Source: Prevotella sp. (GTDB lineage: Bacteria > Bacteroidota > Bacteroidia > Bacteroidales > Bacteroidaceae). Taken from it: 55,146 bases of DNA. The stretch is from NCBI GenBank assembly GCA_018053665.1, contig JAGPKZ010000003.1, positions 24,466 to 79,611 of the forward strand, read 5' to 3'. The position numbers and the translations under genes are program-made. This document shows positions 45,453 through 55,014 of this stretch, piece by piece (the stretch's first letter is position 1; every line of letters begins with the position of its first letter). The notes under the pieces were generated by a model. That model was not told the origin of the DNA. It made no database searches and saw only the letters and a list, made by a program, of their open reading frames with translations.

Positions 45453-46792
45453 AAATAATTATAGCTGGAGCATACGCCATTGGCACATATCTTGCAAAAT
45501 TGCTCTCGCGCAATAATCAAGACATTGTTCTCATGGATGAAAATCTTGAAAATCTTGAGAGAATAAGTTCAGACTTTGATCTCATGACTATCAACGACTC
45601 ATGCACTAGCATAAAGGCTTTAAAAGAAGCAGGAACGGAACATGCAGACCTGTTTATAGCCGTGACTCCTGACGAAAGCAAGAACATGACAAGCTGTACT
45701 TTAGCCAATGCTCTCGGAGTTAAGAAAACTGTGGCTAAAGTTGATAACTACGAATATGTTACACCTGAACTAGAGAACTTCTTTGCCAAACTAGGAATCA
45801 ACTCCATTATATATCCGGAAATGCTTGCAGCAAAGGATATCAACAGCGGGCTGAAGATGTCGTGGGTGAGACAAAGATGGGATGTTCACGATGGTGCTCT
45901 CGTTATGCTTGGAATAAAACTTCGGCAAACTTGCGAGATCCTTAACAAACCAATGAAAGACATTAGTGGCCCTGATGATCCGTTCCATGTAGTTGCTATA
46001 AAGAGAGGCACTGAAACTATCATTCCTAGAGGAAATGATGTTTTACAACTCTACGACCTCGCTTATTTCATGACCACACAACAGTATATTCCATACATCA
46101 GAAAGATTGTTGGTAAAGAACATTATATTGACGTGAAGAACGTTATGGTGATGGGAGGTGGTGGAACTGCAGTAAGAGCAGTAAAGACTATGCCTGAATA
46201 TATGAACATTAAAATCATAGAGAGTGATGAGCATCGTTGTGAGCAACTAAACGAATTGCTTGATGACGACCGCACACTGGTAATAAACGGTGACGGAAGA
46301 GACCTTGCCTTGCTACAGGAAGAAGGCATAAAAAACACTCAGGCTTTCGTGGCTCTTACTGGAAACGCCGAAACTAATATCCTTGCTTGCCTAACAGCTA
46401 AGAGAATGGGAGTTAGAAAGACTGTTGCTATGGTTGAGAACATTGATTACATTAGTATGGCAGACAGTCTTGATATAGGAACGATAATCAATAAAAAAGC
46501 CATTGCTGCAAGCTATATATATCAAATGATGCTAGATGCAAACGTACATAACGTACGGTTCATAATGAACATAAATGCTGATGTTGCAGAATTCATACCA
46601 CAAGAAGGCGCCAAAGTAACACGCAAAGAAGTAAAAGACTTAAAGTTGCCTGACGGAATGACAATAGGCGGACTTGTACGCAATGGCAATGGAATGCTGG
46701 TATCAGGAAACTCTCGTATTGAGGCCGGTGATACGGTAATGGTATTCTGTTACAATGTAGACATGAAAAAGATTGAGAATTTATTTAATTGA
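45449..46792 (+). CDS. trkA: Trk potassium uptake regulatory subunit TrkA
   Basis: A 447-residue cytosolic NAD-binding subunit that gates TrkH. It has two tandem RCK modules, each a Rossmann RCK_N domain followed by RCK_C. The first nucleotide motif is GAYAIG, a loosened form of GxGxxG. The second is [13 protein letters not shown]. The C-terminal domains include [19 protein letters not shown] and [14 protein letters not shown]. It overlaps dxs by 4 nt (ATGA) and touches trkH. Confidence 0.93.
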   Translation: MKIIIAGAYAIGTYLAKLLSRNNQDIVLMDENLENLERISSDFDLMTINDSCTSIKALKEAGTEHADLFIAVTPDESKNMTSCTLANALGVKKTVAKVDNYEYVTPELENFFAKLGINSIIYPEMLAAKDINSGLKMSWVRQRWDVHDGALVMLGIKLRQTCEILNKPMKDISGPDDPFHVVAIKRGTETIIPRGNDVLQLYDLAYFMTTQQYIPYIRKIVGKEHYIDVKNVMVMGGGGTAVRAVKTMPEYMNIKIIESDEHRCEQLNELLDDDRTLVINGDGRDLALLQEEGIKNTQAFVALTGNAETNILACLTAKRMGVRKTVAMVENIDYISMADSLDIGTIINKKAIAASYIYQMMLDANVHNVRFIMNINADVAEFIPQEGAKVTRKEVKDLKLPDGMTIGGLVRNGNGMLVSGNSRIEAGDTVMVFCYNVDMKKIENLFN

Positions 46793-48249
46793 TGCTAAAC
46801 AGCAAAACCATATTTAAAATTATAGGCTCGCTACTCTTCATTGAGTCAGCGATGATGGTTTGCTGTCTAATTATGTCAATTGCTTATCATGAAAGCGATA
46901 CTATTCCATTTTTATACTCCATACTTATAACATTCTTATCTGCTCTCTTTCTTCGCTTTTTAGGTCATAAAGCAGACAATTCTATGACTAAGCGCGATGC
47001 ATACCTTGTAGTGTCATTATCATGGATTATATTTAGTTTTTTCGGCACTTTTCCCTTGACTATCGGAGAATACGTTCCTAGTTTCACAGACGCATATTTT
47101 GAAACAATGTCGGGATTCACAACAACCGGAGCTACAATAATAAACAATGTAGATATACTTCCACATGGAATATTATTTTGGAGAAGTATGACTCATTGGA
47201 TAGGCGGACTAGGAATAGTATTTTTCACAACAGCTATACTTCCATCTTTTGTAGGAGGATCTGTGAAGATATTTGCGGCAGAATCAACGGGGCCCATACA
47301 TTCACGTCTTCATCCACGACTCAGCACAAGTGCTAAATGGATATGGACTGTTTATCTAGTAATTACAATAGCATGCAGTATTTCATTTATGGTATGTGGA
47401 ATGGGATGGTTTGACAGCATCAACTATGCTATGGGAACTACAGCTACAGGAGGCTTTTCAACCCACAACAGCAGTATTGCTTTTTTCCATTCTTCAGCAA
47501 TAGAGTATGTAGGAGCTTTTTTTTGTTTTTTATCAGGTATAAACTTCACACTAATATATACATCTGCGATTAACAAAAGCATAAAAACAATTTTTAAAAG
47601 TAGTGAATTTCGTTTTTATTCTTTTATCACGCTCATATTTAGTCTATTTGTAATATATCAACTCATAAAATACAATGGCTATGATATAGAACACGCTATA
47701 CGTTCTGGTATTTTTCAAGTTGTATCTTTTATAACAACAACAGGATTATTTAGTGACGATGCCAACAAATGGCCTCATATAACTTGGATTATCTTAACGA
47801 TATGTATGTTTCTTGGAGCATGTTCAGGAAGTACAAGTGGTGGCTTCAAAAGCATTCGCAGTGTGATAATAATAAAAATGATAAAAAATGAGTTCAAACA
47901 GATATTACATCCTAATGCTGTATTGCCAATACATGTAGATGGAGCAAACATCACACATCAAAAATGTGTTACATTAATTTCTTTTCTATCAATTTATTTA
48001 TTAATATGTCTCATATCTGTATTCATTATCCTTTTATATGGCATTGATCCTATGAATTCGATTACAATGGTATTAAGTAGTATAGGAAACGTAGGACCTA
48101 CGATAGGCAGAGATATAGGAGCAACATCAAGCTGGGTTACACTTCCGACTGCTATAAAATGGCTTTGTTCAGCTCTTATGCTTATTGGACGATTGGAAAT
48201 ATTCACTGTACTGGTGATATTCACACCAACTTTTTGGAAACACAACTAA
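46792..48249 (+). CDS. trkH: Trk potassium uptake channel subunit TrkH
   Basis: A 485-residue inner-membrane K+ translocator with four pore loops visible: GFTTTGATI, GTTATGGFST, ITTTGLFSDD and SSIGNVGPT. The ATG at 46792 shares one base with the trkA stop; a TTG one codon earlier is the alternative. Confidence 0.94.
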   Translation: MLNSKTIFKIIGSLLFIESAMMVCCLIMSIAYHESDTIPFLYSILITFLSALFLRFLGHKADNSMTKRDAYLVVSLSWIIFSFFGTFPLTIGEYVPSFTDAYFETMSGFTTTGATIINNVDILPHGILFWRSMTHWIGGLGIVFFTTAILPSFVGGSVKIFAAESTGPIHSRLHPRLSTSAKWIWTVYLVITIACSISFMVCGMGWFDSINYAMGTTATGGFSTHNSSIAFFHSSAIEYVGAFFCFLSGINFTLIYTSAINKSIKTIFKSSEFRFYSFITLIFSLFVIYQLIKYNGYDIEHAIRSGIFQVVSFITTTGLFSDDANKWPHITWIILTICMFLGACSGSTSGGFKSIRSVIIIKMIKNEFKQILHPNAVLPIHVDGANITHQKCVTLISFLSIYLLICLISVFIILLYGIDPMNSITMVLSSIGNVGPTIGRDIGATSSWVTLPTAIKWLCSALMLIGRLEIFTVLVIFTPTFWKHN

Positions 48250-48259
48250 TAAATATCAT

Positions 48260-49222
48260 ATGAAACCTATTAAATTCAATCCATTACTGAAATCCACAAT
48301 TTGGGGGGGGGACAAAATCATTCCCTTTAAACACCTAGAACTAAGCCAAGAAAACGTTGGTGAGAGTTGGGAAATATCTGGAGTAAAAGACCATGAAAGC
48401 ATCATAGCCGACGGTGAATATGCTGGAACTAAACTAAATGACTTATTGTCAGAGCTTAAAGGTAAACTTTTAGGAGAAGAGAACTACAAACACTTCGGTA
48501 ACGAATTTCCTTTGCTGATTAAGTTTATCGATGCAAGAGACCAATTGTCAATTCAAGTACACCCTACCGACGAGATTGCTAAGAAACAAGGTAAGGAACG
48601 CGGAAAAACAGAGATGTGGTATATCATGAACAGTGATGAAAACGCAAAACTGAGAATCGGCCTAAAAAAGAAGATAACACCTGAAGAATACGAGAAGATG
48701 GTTGAAAACGACACTATCACTGATGCTCTTGCAGAATATAACGTAAAGGAAGGTGACTGTTTTTTCTTACCTGCTGGAAGAATACATAGTACAGGTGCAG
48801 GATGCTTTCTTGCAGAAATACAGCAGACAAGTGATGTCACATGGCGCATTTACGACTTCAAGCGTAAAGATAAAGATGGTAACTATCGCCAGCTCCACAC
48901 AAAACAGGCCGCAGAAAGCATTAACTATAATGTGGAAAATGACTATCACACAGATTATAAACCAGAAAAGAATCAGGGCATAAGTCTTATACGCTGTCCT
49001 TATTTCTGCACAAGCATATATGACCTTAACGAACCTATGACAATAGACTATAGCAGTCTTGACAGTTTCGTTATCTTCCTTTGTCTTAAAGGAAGTGCCG
49101 ATATAAGCGACAATGAAGGAAACAATATCTCTTTAGAAGCTGGCGAATCAATATTAATACCTGCTACGACAAAACAAATATATGTAAAAGGTGAGGTAAA
49201 ATTCCTTGAGTCTTACATATAA
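48260..49222 (+). CDS. manA: Mannose-6-phosphate isomerase, class I
   Basis: A 320-residue zinc enzyme that interconverts mannose-6-phosphate and fructose-6-phosphate. Family motifs are STIWGGDKI near the N-terminus, IQVHPTD (Gln99, His101), GKTEMWYIM and the PAGRIHSTGAG loop. The WGGD codons contain an uninterrupted run of nine G residues (48303-48311), unusual for this AT-rich DNA. It is the last gene of the dxs operon. Confidence 0.94.
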   Translation: MKPIKFNPLLKSTIWGGDKIIPFKHLELSQENVGESWEISGVKDHESIIADGEYAGTKLNDLLSELKGKLLGEENYKHFGNEFPLLIKFIDARDQLSIQVHPTDEIAKKQGKERGKTEMWYIMNSDENAKLRIGLKKKITPEEYEKMVENDTITDALAEYNVKEGDCFFLPAGRIHSTGAGCFLAEIQQTSDVTWRIYDFKRKDKDGNYRQLHTKQAAESINYNVENDYHTDYKPEKNQGISLIRCPYFCTSIYDLNEPMTIDYSSLDSFVIFLCLKGSADISDNEGNNISLEAGESILIPATTKQIYVKGEVKFLESYI

Positions 49223-49233
49223 TATTTAGTATA

Positions 49234-49288
49234 TATAAAGAAAAAGTACGAAGAAAGGTTATGCCTTTCTTCGTACTTTTTCTTTATA
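49234..49288. terminator. Very long bidirectional terminator between manA and the PUL
   Basis: A 25-bp stem with no mismatch (49234-49258 with 49264-49288), five-base loop, A/T-rich base. It serves the convergent manA and GH105 genes. Confidence 0.88.
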
Positions 49289-49298
49289 AACTACTCCA

Positions 49299-51578
49299 CT
49301 AATTAGATTTAGCAATCATCAATGCACTATTTGACCTTACAGTCCATTCCTGCATATTTCTAACATCATATTTGCTCCATGCAGAACCGAATAGATAGGT
49401 AAACTTCTCGCCATGATAATCATCTTTTATACCAACAGCATGTCCATAGATACCATTCTCTGGTTTGATAGTCATTAACTTGGTTGTAATGCTACCATAA
49501 GGAAACAAGACACCAACATAAATCTGTGAATTATTTTTTTGTGGATCGTCAGTCGGATCCGCATATAATACGGTTTCTTTGCTTACAACAGCACCTTCTG
49601 CACTATGAAGAACAACTCCAGCAACAAGTTTGCAAGCCGACGTTATACCATCATACCATACGGTCATCTTATTGAAGTTATTGCCTTTATCAAGACTTAT
49701 CAAGCGATGTTCCACAACGTTCTTATCAAGTCCTATACTGACTGCATTGAAATCAAGTCTTACTGTAAAACGCAACGGACCATTATCTAATATTTCATAA
49801 TCCTTATAACAATAAGGCATTATCATCTTGCCGTCTTTCATCAATGCAGGAGTACCACATCCTAATGTTGGTCCAACACTGTAACAGTCCATTCCGTTAC
49901 CATGGTCATAATGAAAAGAAGTTGCATCATCAATAGCCCTAGCTTCTTCCTTCTTGCCTATTCTATAAAGAGAATCCTCTATAATATTTGCGTCATAATC
50001 AACTTTATAACGCTTGTCCATAACAAGTTCAGGAGTGTTTTTAATCCATACATCAAATCCGTAAGCCTTTTCGCCACTCCTCTGAAGTGCAGGTCCGTAT
50101 GCACGATATATACCTCGGTCGTTTTCCCAAGCTATGTCATCTTTTCTTATCTTATACAGTGCTCCATAAACAAAATTTCTCATTGTGGAATGTTGTCCTT
50201 GTTCAACATAAGACACAGCATCTCCATTAGGTCTTACAGATGCATCAACAAGCAGTTTTCCATCATAACTCTTCTGATATTCAACCTCGTTTCCATGAGC
50301 ATCCCTAACAATGATGTCATCACCATTTCCGCATCCCAAACTTTTACATATACTGTCAAGACTAACTTCAGCCAATTTCTGAATCTGAAAATCAAGACTA
50401 TTATGCACATTAAAAGAAACTCTTTGCAATCCATTTCCAATATACTTCACATATTCGCAAGCTGCAAGCAGAAAAGCACCTGTTCCAAAATTAGCTTCAG
50501 AGTTTTTATCCACCACCTGACCTGGTATAGCCTTTTCTCCGATAGGCTGAACATATCCTATCCTTCCATCAGACTGCAATGCTGTTTCCGAAAGATATTT
50601 CCATGCTCTGTTTATAACAGGGCGATATTTCGCTGCGTCAAGAATACCATTGTTCACTCCCCACAGCATACCGTAAGTAAAGAAAGCCGTACCACTTGTC
50701 TCTGGTCCTGGAGCCTGCAACGGGTCCATCATTGAGCGAGTCCAATATCCCTCTTTCTGCTGAAGCTTGGCAACGGCATTAGCAAGAGTAATATATTTTT
50801 TAATGAAGAAATCATAATGACGATATGTATGGGGCATATCCTGCAACACTTTGGCAAGTCCTGCTAGCACCCATCCATCACCTCTTGCCCAAAAATCCTT
50901 CTTGCCATTATTTGTCTTGTGACGTGGATAAATATATTTCCCATCACGGAAATACAGCCCAGTCTCTTTATCCAGCATTATGCTATCACTGTAACATAAG
51001 TTCTCATAAAGCTTATCTAGGTATTTTTCATCACCAGTCAAATTATACATCTTTGTCATTACAGGCATTACCATATACAAGGCATCAGCCCACCACCAAT
51101 AGTCATGAGCCTTAGAGTTGGCTTCATACCCCATTACTTCAAGGGCTCTCTTCAGACGAAAGTCATTAAGTAATTCTTTCCTATCAGCCTTTGAACCATA
51201 AGAAATATTACACAGATCAATATATGTCTGGAAACAAATTTGCCAATCACCAAACAGTACATGCTGTTGGTCTTCACCATATAATTTATATTTCCATTTA
51301 GAAGCATCTTTTTCAGTAGCCCCCATCCATTTATTGTGTTCTGCCCATTTTGTGGAATATTCAATCCATTGCTTATTAGACGTAAGTCTGTAAGCCTCCA
51401 TATTTCCTGTATGATAAGCGGCATTGTCCCAGAAAGCATTTGTTTCTGGTTTGTTATGAGACTGCCAGTAATCATTCACCTTTCCTATCATCTCCACAAT
51501 TTTTTGTTGCTGCGCATTAAAAGCCATACCGCTTGTAAACGCAAGCATCAGAATTGTCGAAATTATTAATTTCCTCAT
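49299..51578 (-). CDS. GH88/GH105-type unsaturated uronyl hydrolase fused to DUF4861
   Basis: A 759-residue exported protein (signal peptide about 1-19). Residues about 20-390 form a GH88/105 (alpha/alpha)6 barrel with YWWWADALYMVMPV and ARGDGWVLAGLAK typical of unsaturated rhamnogalacturonyl or glucuronyl hydrolases. These remove the unsaturated uronic acid left by lyases. Residues about 400-759 match the DUF4861 family (beta-rich), usually found in pectin-type PULs. It is downstream of the DUF2264 gene by 40 nt. Substrate is inferred to be pectin-like, not shown. Confidence 0.85.
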   Translation of the reverse strand: MRKLIISTILMLAFTSGMAFNAQQQKIVEMIGKVNDYWQSHNKPETNAFWDNAAYHTGNMEAYRLTSNKQWIEYSTKWAEHNKWMGATEKDASKWKYKLYGEDQQHVLFGDWQICFQTYIDLCNISYGSKADRKELLNDFRLKRALEVMGYEANSKAHDYWWWADALYMVMPVMTKMYNLTGDEKYLDKLYENLCYSDSIMLDKETGLYFRDGKYIYPRHKTNNGKKDFWARGDGWVLAGLAKVLQDMPHTYRHYDFFIKKYITLANAVAKLQQKEGYWTRSMMDPLQAPGPETSGTAFFTYGMLWGVNNGILDAAKYRPVINRAWKYLSETALQSDGRIGYVQPIGEKAIPGQVVDKNSEANFGTGAFLLAACEYVKYIGNGLQRVSFNVHNSLDFQIQKLAEVSLDSICKSLGCGNGDDIIVRDAHGNEVEYQKSYDGKLLVDASVRPNGDAVSYVEQGQHSTMRNFVYGALYKIRKDDIAWENDRGIYRAYGPALQRSGEKAYGFDVWIKNTPELVMDKRYKVDYDANIIEDSLYRIGKKEEARAIDDATSFHYDHGNGMDCYSVGPTLGCGTPALMKDGKMIMPYCYKDYEILDNGPLRFTVRLDFNAVSIGLDKNVVEHRLISLDKGNNFNKMTVWYDGITSACKLVAGVVLHSAEGAVVSKETVLYADPTDDPQKNNSQIYVGVLFPYGSITTKLMTIKPENGIYGHAVGIKDDYHGEKFTYLFGSAWSKYDVRNMQEWTVRSNSALMIAKSN

Positions 51579-51618
51579 TATCTATATAATATATATTATT
51601 CCTTATTATGTATAATCT

Positions 51619-52881
51619 CTACCATTTATCCTTTGGTTGTGGAGTGTCTGTCCACATGTGGTCTTTAGGAAATTTATCTCCACCCCATGCCTTAACTTGT
51701 GTCCAAGGTTCTGCTTTCGCAGTCCAGAAAGGATCATCTGCAGGCAATCCCAATGGCATAAATGTGAGCGAAGCCATGTATTCACTGCCATTATTGGTGT
51801 ACCAATCTGCAGCATCAGGCTGACTTCCACAAAATCCTATTGTGAGAAAACCTGCATCATTATAATTATTGTGTTCATCCCACATACGATGCATTACTTT
51901 TGTAAGTGCTGCTCTCACCTGACCATTTGTAAGTTCTGTCGGCAGAGCTTTCATCCATGCTAAAAGAGCCAATGGCTGCATTGCTGCATTTCGATAAGGA
52001 ATACTACGGCCGAATACAGGGAAAGTTCCTTCAGGAGATATAAAACGTTCCAATATTATTGAATATTTCTGTGTACGTTTCAGCTGTCTGTCATAATACT
52101 TCTTATAGTCTAGACGTGTACTTGCCTTAGCATCAATCATAGCCTGTAATGTTTCCAGATACATGGCATGAAATACATAGCTACCATAATAATTGAAAGC
52201 AAACTCAGGACCATCAGAATACCATCCATCACCAACATACCATTCCTCAACTTTACGGCAGGCTGAGTTCACACGATACTCGTCATAGTCACCACCAGCC
52301 TTAGCAATGAAACTTTCTATTGTTGACGAGAACAACAACCAGTTTGTATAAGGAGGATCTATCTTCCTCAATTTTTTGAATTCGTCAAGATATCTCTGTT
52401 TGGTAGTATTATCTAGTGGTTTCCATAATGAATCATATCCACGAAGAAAACTCTCAGCTATATATGCAGCATCTACAAGATTCTGCCCACCTATTCCCCA
52501 ACAGAGATAATCAGGAGATGCTGGATCTACAGCATTAACATAGCTTTTTAATGCCCACTCTCTAAGTTGTTTGCGTTTTGCACATTCTGTAGTATTGTCA
52601 TCTGGCAAAGAAAGCCAAGGTGCAATACCTGCCATAAGTCTGCCGAAACATTCCATGTAGGCGACCTTTTTATTTCGACTGTCGAAACTTGGACTGAATT
52701 CCATCTTCATGTTCTTCACGAGTTCACCTTTCGCCATATTTTCCAATACAGGACGTGACATTTTCCAAGCTTGCGAACTCCAATACTCACGATCGTTTAC
52801 TTGATCTTTCTTTTTTGCAGCTACACTAAAAGGCATAAGCAAGGCAAATGCCACCACAAATAACTTAATATCTTTAATCAT
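51619..52881 (-). CDS. DUF2264 (GH154-type) protein
   Basis: A 420-residue exported protein (signal peptide about 1-22). It matches DUF2264 (REYWSSQAWKMSRPVLENMAKGEL, GRLMAGIAPWLSLP, LYCWGIGGQN-like LCWGIGGQNLVDAA, WYVGDGWYSDGPEFAFNYYGSYVFHAMYLETL, PEGTFPVFGRSIPYRNAAMQPLA). CAZy lists this family, to my knowledge, as GH154, with uronidase-type members. It lies between SusD and GH105 in the same direction, consistent with uronic-acid glycan use. Confidence 0.85.
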   Translation of the reverse strand: MIKDIKLFVVAFALLMPFSVAAKKKDQVNDREYWSSQAWKMSRPVLENMAKGELVKNMKMEFSPSFDSRNKKVAYMECFGRLMAGIAPWLSLPDDNTTECAKRKQLREWALKSYVNAVDPASPDYLCWGIGGQNLVDAAYIAESFLRGYDSLWKPLDNTTKQRYLDEFKKLRKIDPPYTNWLLFSSTIESFIAKAGGDYDEYRVNSACRKVEEWYVGDGWYSDGPEFAFNYYGSYVFHAMYLETLQAMIDAKASTRLDYKKYYDRQLKRTQKYSIILERFISPEGTFPVFGRSIPYRNAAMQPLALLAWMKALPTELTNGQVRAALTKVMHRMWDEHNNYNDAGFLTIGFCGSQPDAADWYTNNGSEYMASLTFMPLGLPADDPFWTAKAEPWTQVKAWGGDKFPKDHMWTDTPQPKDKW

Positions 52882-52915
52882 AACAAACTATTTATTATTA
52901 CCTATTAATTATAAA

Positions 52916-52952
52916 ACGACGGAATAACCATTATATTTGATTACTCCGTCGT
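52916..52952 (-). terminator. Hairpin between SusD and the PUL enzymes
   Basis: On the minus strand ACGACGGAGTAA pairs with TTATTCCGTCGT (12 positions, one G-U) and is followed by TTTTAT. It would lower transcription from susCD into the enzyme genes. Confidence 0.65.
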
Positions 52953-52997
52953 AAAATATAACCTATTGATGATTAACGTTATCCATAAACCATTTAA

Positions 52998-55001
52998 TTA
53001 CCTATTTTCATCAGCGACGGCATCTTCCCAATTAGTCCACATTTGTGTAGATTCGCTATATCCGTCATATCCATAATTCTGTCTCAAAGCAGCACCTGTA
53101 TTAGCAGTTATAGCTGAATTAGGAATAGGCCAGAATATATTGTGCTTGTTAACCTTATATTCCAAACTTACACCGTTTGACTGTATGGCGCCATTATTGA
53201 ACAGACTGTAGTTAATAAGACGCTGATACCAATAGTTTCCGCCATTGCGGTCTGTACCCTCTTGCTTGTCCCATGTCTTAATGTCATAAGTATGTCCCCA
53301 TTCATCAGGTTTTCCACTCTTTGCAAGACACCACGCAACACGTGTCATTTCAGGCTGTCTCCACTCTTCCATATAAAGTTCACGAGCTCGTTCATCTAGG
53401 ATATCGCCTATAGTGACGGTTGTAAACAGATGCTTAGCATTTGCACGCTTGCGTACTACGTTTACGTCATCGGCAGCCCCTGTTACGTTACCTTGATAGA
53501 AACGTGCTTCAGCACGAATTAAATATGTCTCAGCGAGACGGAAAAGATAAAGGTTTCCATTAGAACCAGTAGACGCACCGTTAAACTGATTTGCGCCTAA
53601 ATTACCTTCTGCGGTCTTATCCAATATATAGCATTGGTATAGCGGTGTAGGATACCAACTTCTGATTGTATCTCCACAAAGTAAATCTCCCTTGTGAACG
53701 ATAGTCTTGCCTGTACCGTCAACATAGTCTTGAGTAGCATACAACTGGAAGTTCTTGCCATAGTAAGGAGACTTTTTATTAGTATATCTTATATCTTCCA
53801 TTTCTACCCAGTTTCCAACACTACGGTTGTGACGCAAGTCCTGATAGTCTGGAGTTCCATCAACATTCCAAATAGCCTGATTGTAGTGCTTTGAAGTTCT
53901 GAAACATCCTATACCACGTCCGATAGATCTTACCCAATCGTTGTTTTCATCATAATCAGCATTATTTCGTGCGATATTTTTTCCGGCAGGAGAAATTCCT
54001 GTAGGATCTTTGATAACACCATTGCCCCAGTGAGCGAAACATGCACGCATAATACTATATCCTGTGAAATTCTGATCATTAAAGTTCAATATAGGCATAA
54101 TAAGTTCCTTGTTTGCAGGGTCGCATACATTTTCGCCGCGATGAAGATCCCAAAGAACATTACGTGTTATAGGCCACGTCTTTTGGTTTCCGGCAACAAA
54201 AGTTCCGAATGGATTTTCCATCAGGTGCAGACCATAGTTACTTATAAGATCTGTAGCGGTCTGCTCTGCTTTATCATATTGACCTGTAACAAGATAGCAT
54301 TTTGCCAAAAGATGCAGACAAGCCTCTTTGTTTACCATACCAATATCAGTCATTGCTGACTGCGAAGGCACGTATTTCACTGCAAATTCCAAATCGTTTA
54401 CAAGCATCTTGAAGATAGCTTCCTTTGATGTGCTCTTGTAGTCCTGCTTTGGTTTAGTGATAATATTTGTTACCAAAGGTATATCACCAAACTGCAATGT
54501 TAAATAGTAGTATCTCAATGCACGGTGGAAATAAGCACGTCCCTTGTAGATGTTTTTTGTAGTTTCATCAAGTCCCTGTGCCTTATCTACGTATGAAAGC
54601 ACTGTATTAGCATATTTCACACCAGTATATCCCTCATCCCAAAAACGTTGCATGGCATTAGCATCACCACCACCGTTCATACCAGATGTAGGAGTAAGTT
54701 TTGCATCAAAGTTATCTTGGAAACCACCACCCATATCTGTCTTGGCATACAAGCCAATATCAGACATTATATAGTTGGAAGCCATTGGAATAACGTTTCC
54801 GTTTCCATCCATTATGATAGTCTTCAATTCCAGATCACACATACCTAGAGCTGATTTCAATCCAGCTTCATTGCTATATGTTGTTGAAGGCTCATAGAAT
54901 GACAGTGGGTCTTGAGAAAGAAATGAATCCCCACAACTTACGAGCATTGTCGCCATGACAAATGCCGCACAGCCTTTAAATATATTACTTATATAGTTCA
55001 T
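52998..55001 (-). CDS. SusD/RagB-family surface lipoprotein of the PUL
   Basis: A 667-residue SusD protein, longer than most. Lipobox is MLVSCGDSF. The core shows KGRAYFHRALRYYYLTLQFGDIPLV, LAETYLIRAEARFYQGNVTGAADDVNVVRKRA and ILDERARELYMEEWRQPEMTRVAW, with FWPIPNSAI near the end. The frame extends to a TTG at 55013, but the ATG at 55001 gives a proper signal peptide and lies 13 nt after the SusC stop. Confidence 0.93.
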   Translation of the reverse strand: MNYISNIFKGCAAFVMATMLVSCGDSFLSQDPLSFYEPSTTYSNEAGLKSALGMCDLELKTIIMDGNGNVIPMASNYIMSDIGLYAKTDMGGGFQDNFDAKLTPTSGMNGGGDANAMQRFWDEGYTGVKYANTVLSYVDKAQGLDETTKNIYKGRAYFHRALRYYYLTLQFGDIPLVTNIITKPKQDYKSTSKEAIFKMLVNDLEFAVKYVPSQSAMTDIGMVNKEACLHLLAKCYLVTGQYDKAEQTATDLISNYGLHLMENPFGTFVAGNQKTWPITRNVLWDLHRGENVCDPANKELIMPILNFNDQNFTGYSIMRACFAHWGNGVIKDPTGISPAGKNIARNNADYDENNDWVRSIGRGIGCFRTSKHYNQAIWNVDGTPDYQDLRHNRSVGNWVEMEDIRYTNKKSPYYGKNFQLYATQDYVDGTGKTIVHKGDLLCGDTIRSWYPTPLYQCYILDKTAEGNLGANQFNGASTGSNGNLYLFRLAETYLIRAEARFYQGNVTGAADDVNVVRKRANAKHLFTTVTIGDILDERARELYMEEWRQPEMTRVAWCLAKSGKPDEWGHTYDIKTWDKQEGTDRNGGNYWYQRLINYSLFNNGAIQSNGVSLEYKVNKHNIFWPIPNSAITANTGAALRQNYGYDGYSESTQMWTNWEDAVADENR

Positions 55002-55014
55002 GATGTATTTCAAA

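Noticed and set aside
49902-50735. Plus-strand 277-codon frame opposite the GH105-DUF4861 gene
   Set aside because: Antisense shadow of a well-supported enzyme; composition is typical of a reversed frame.
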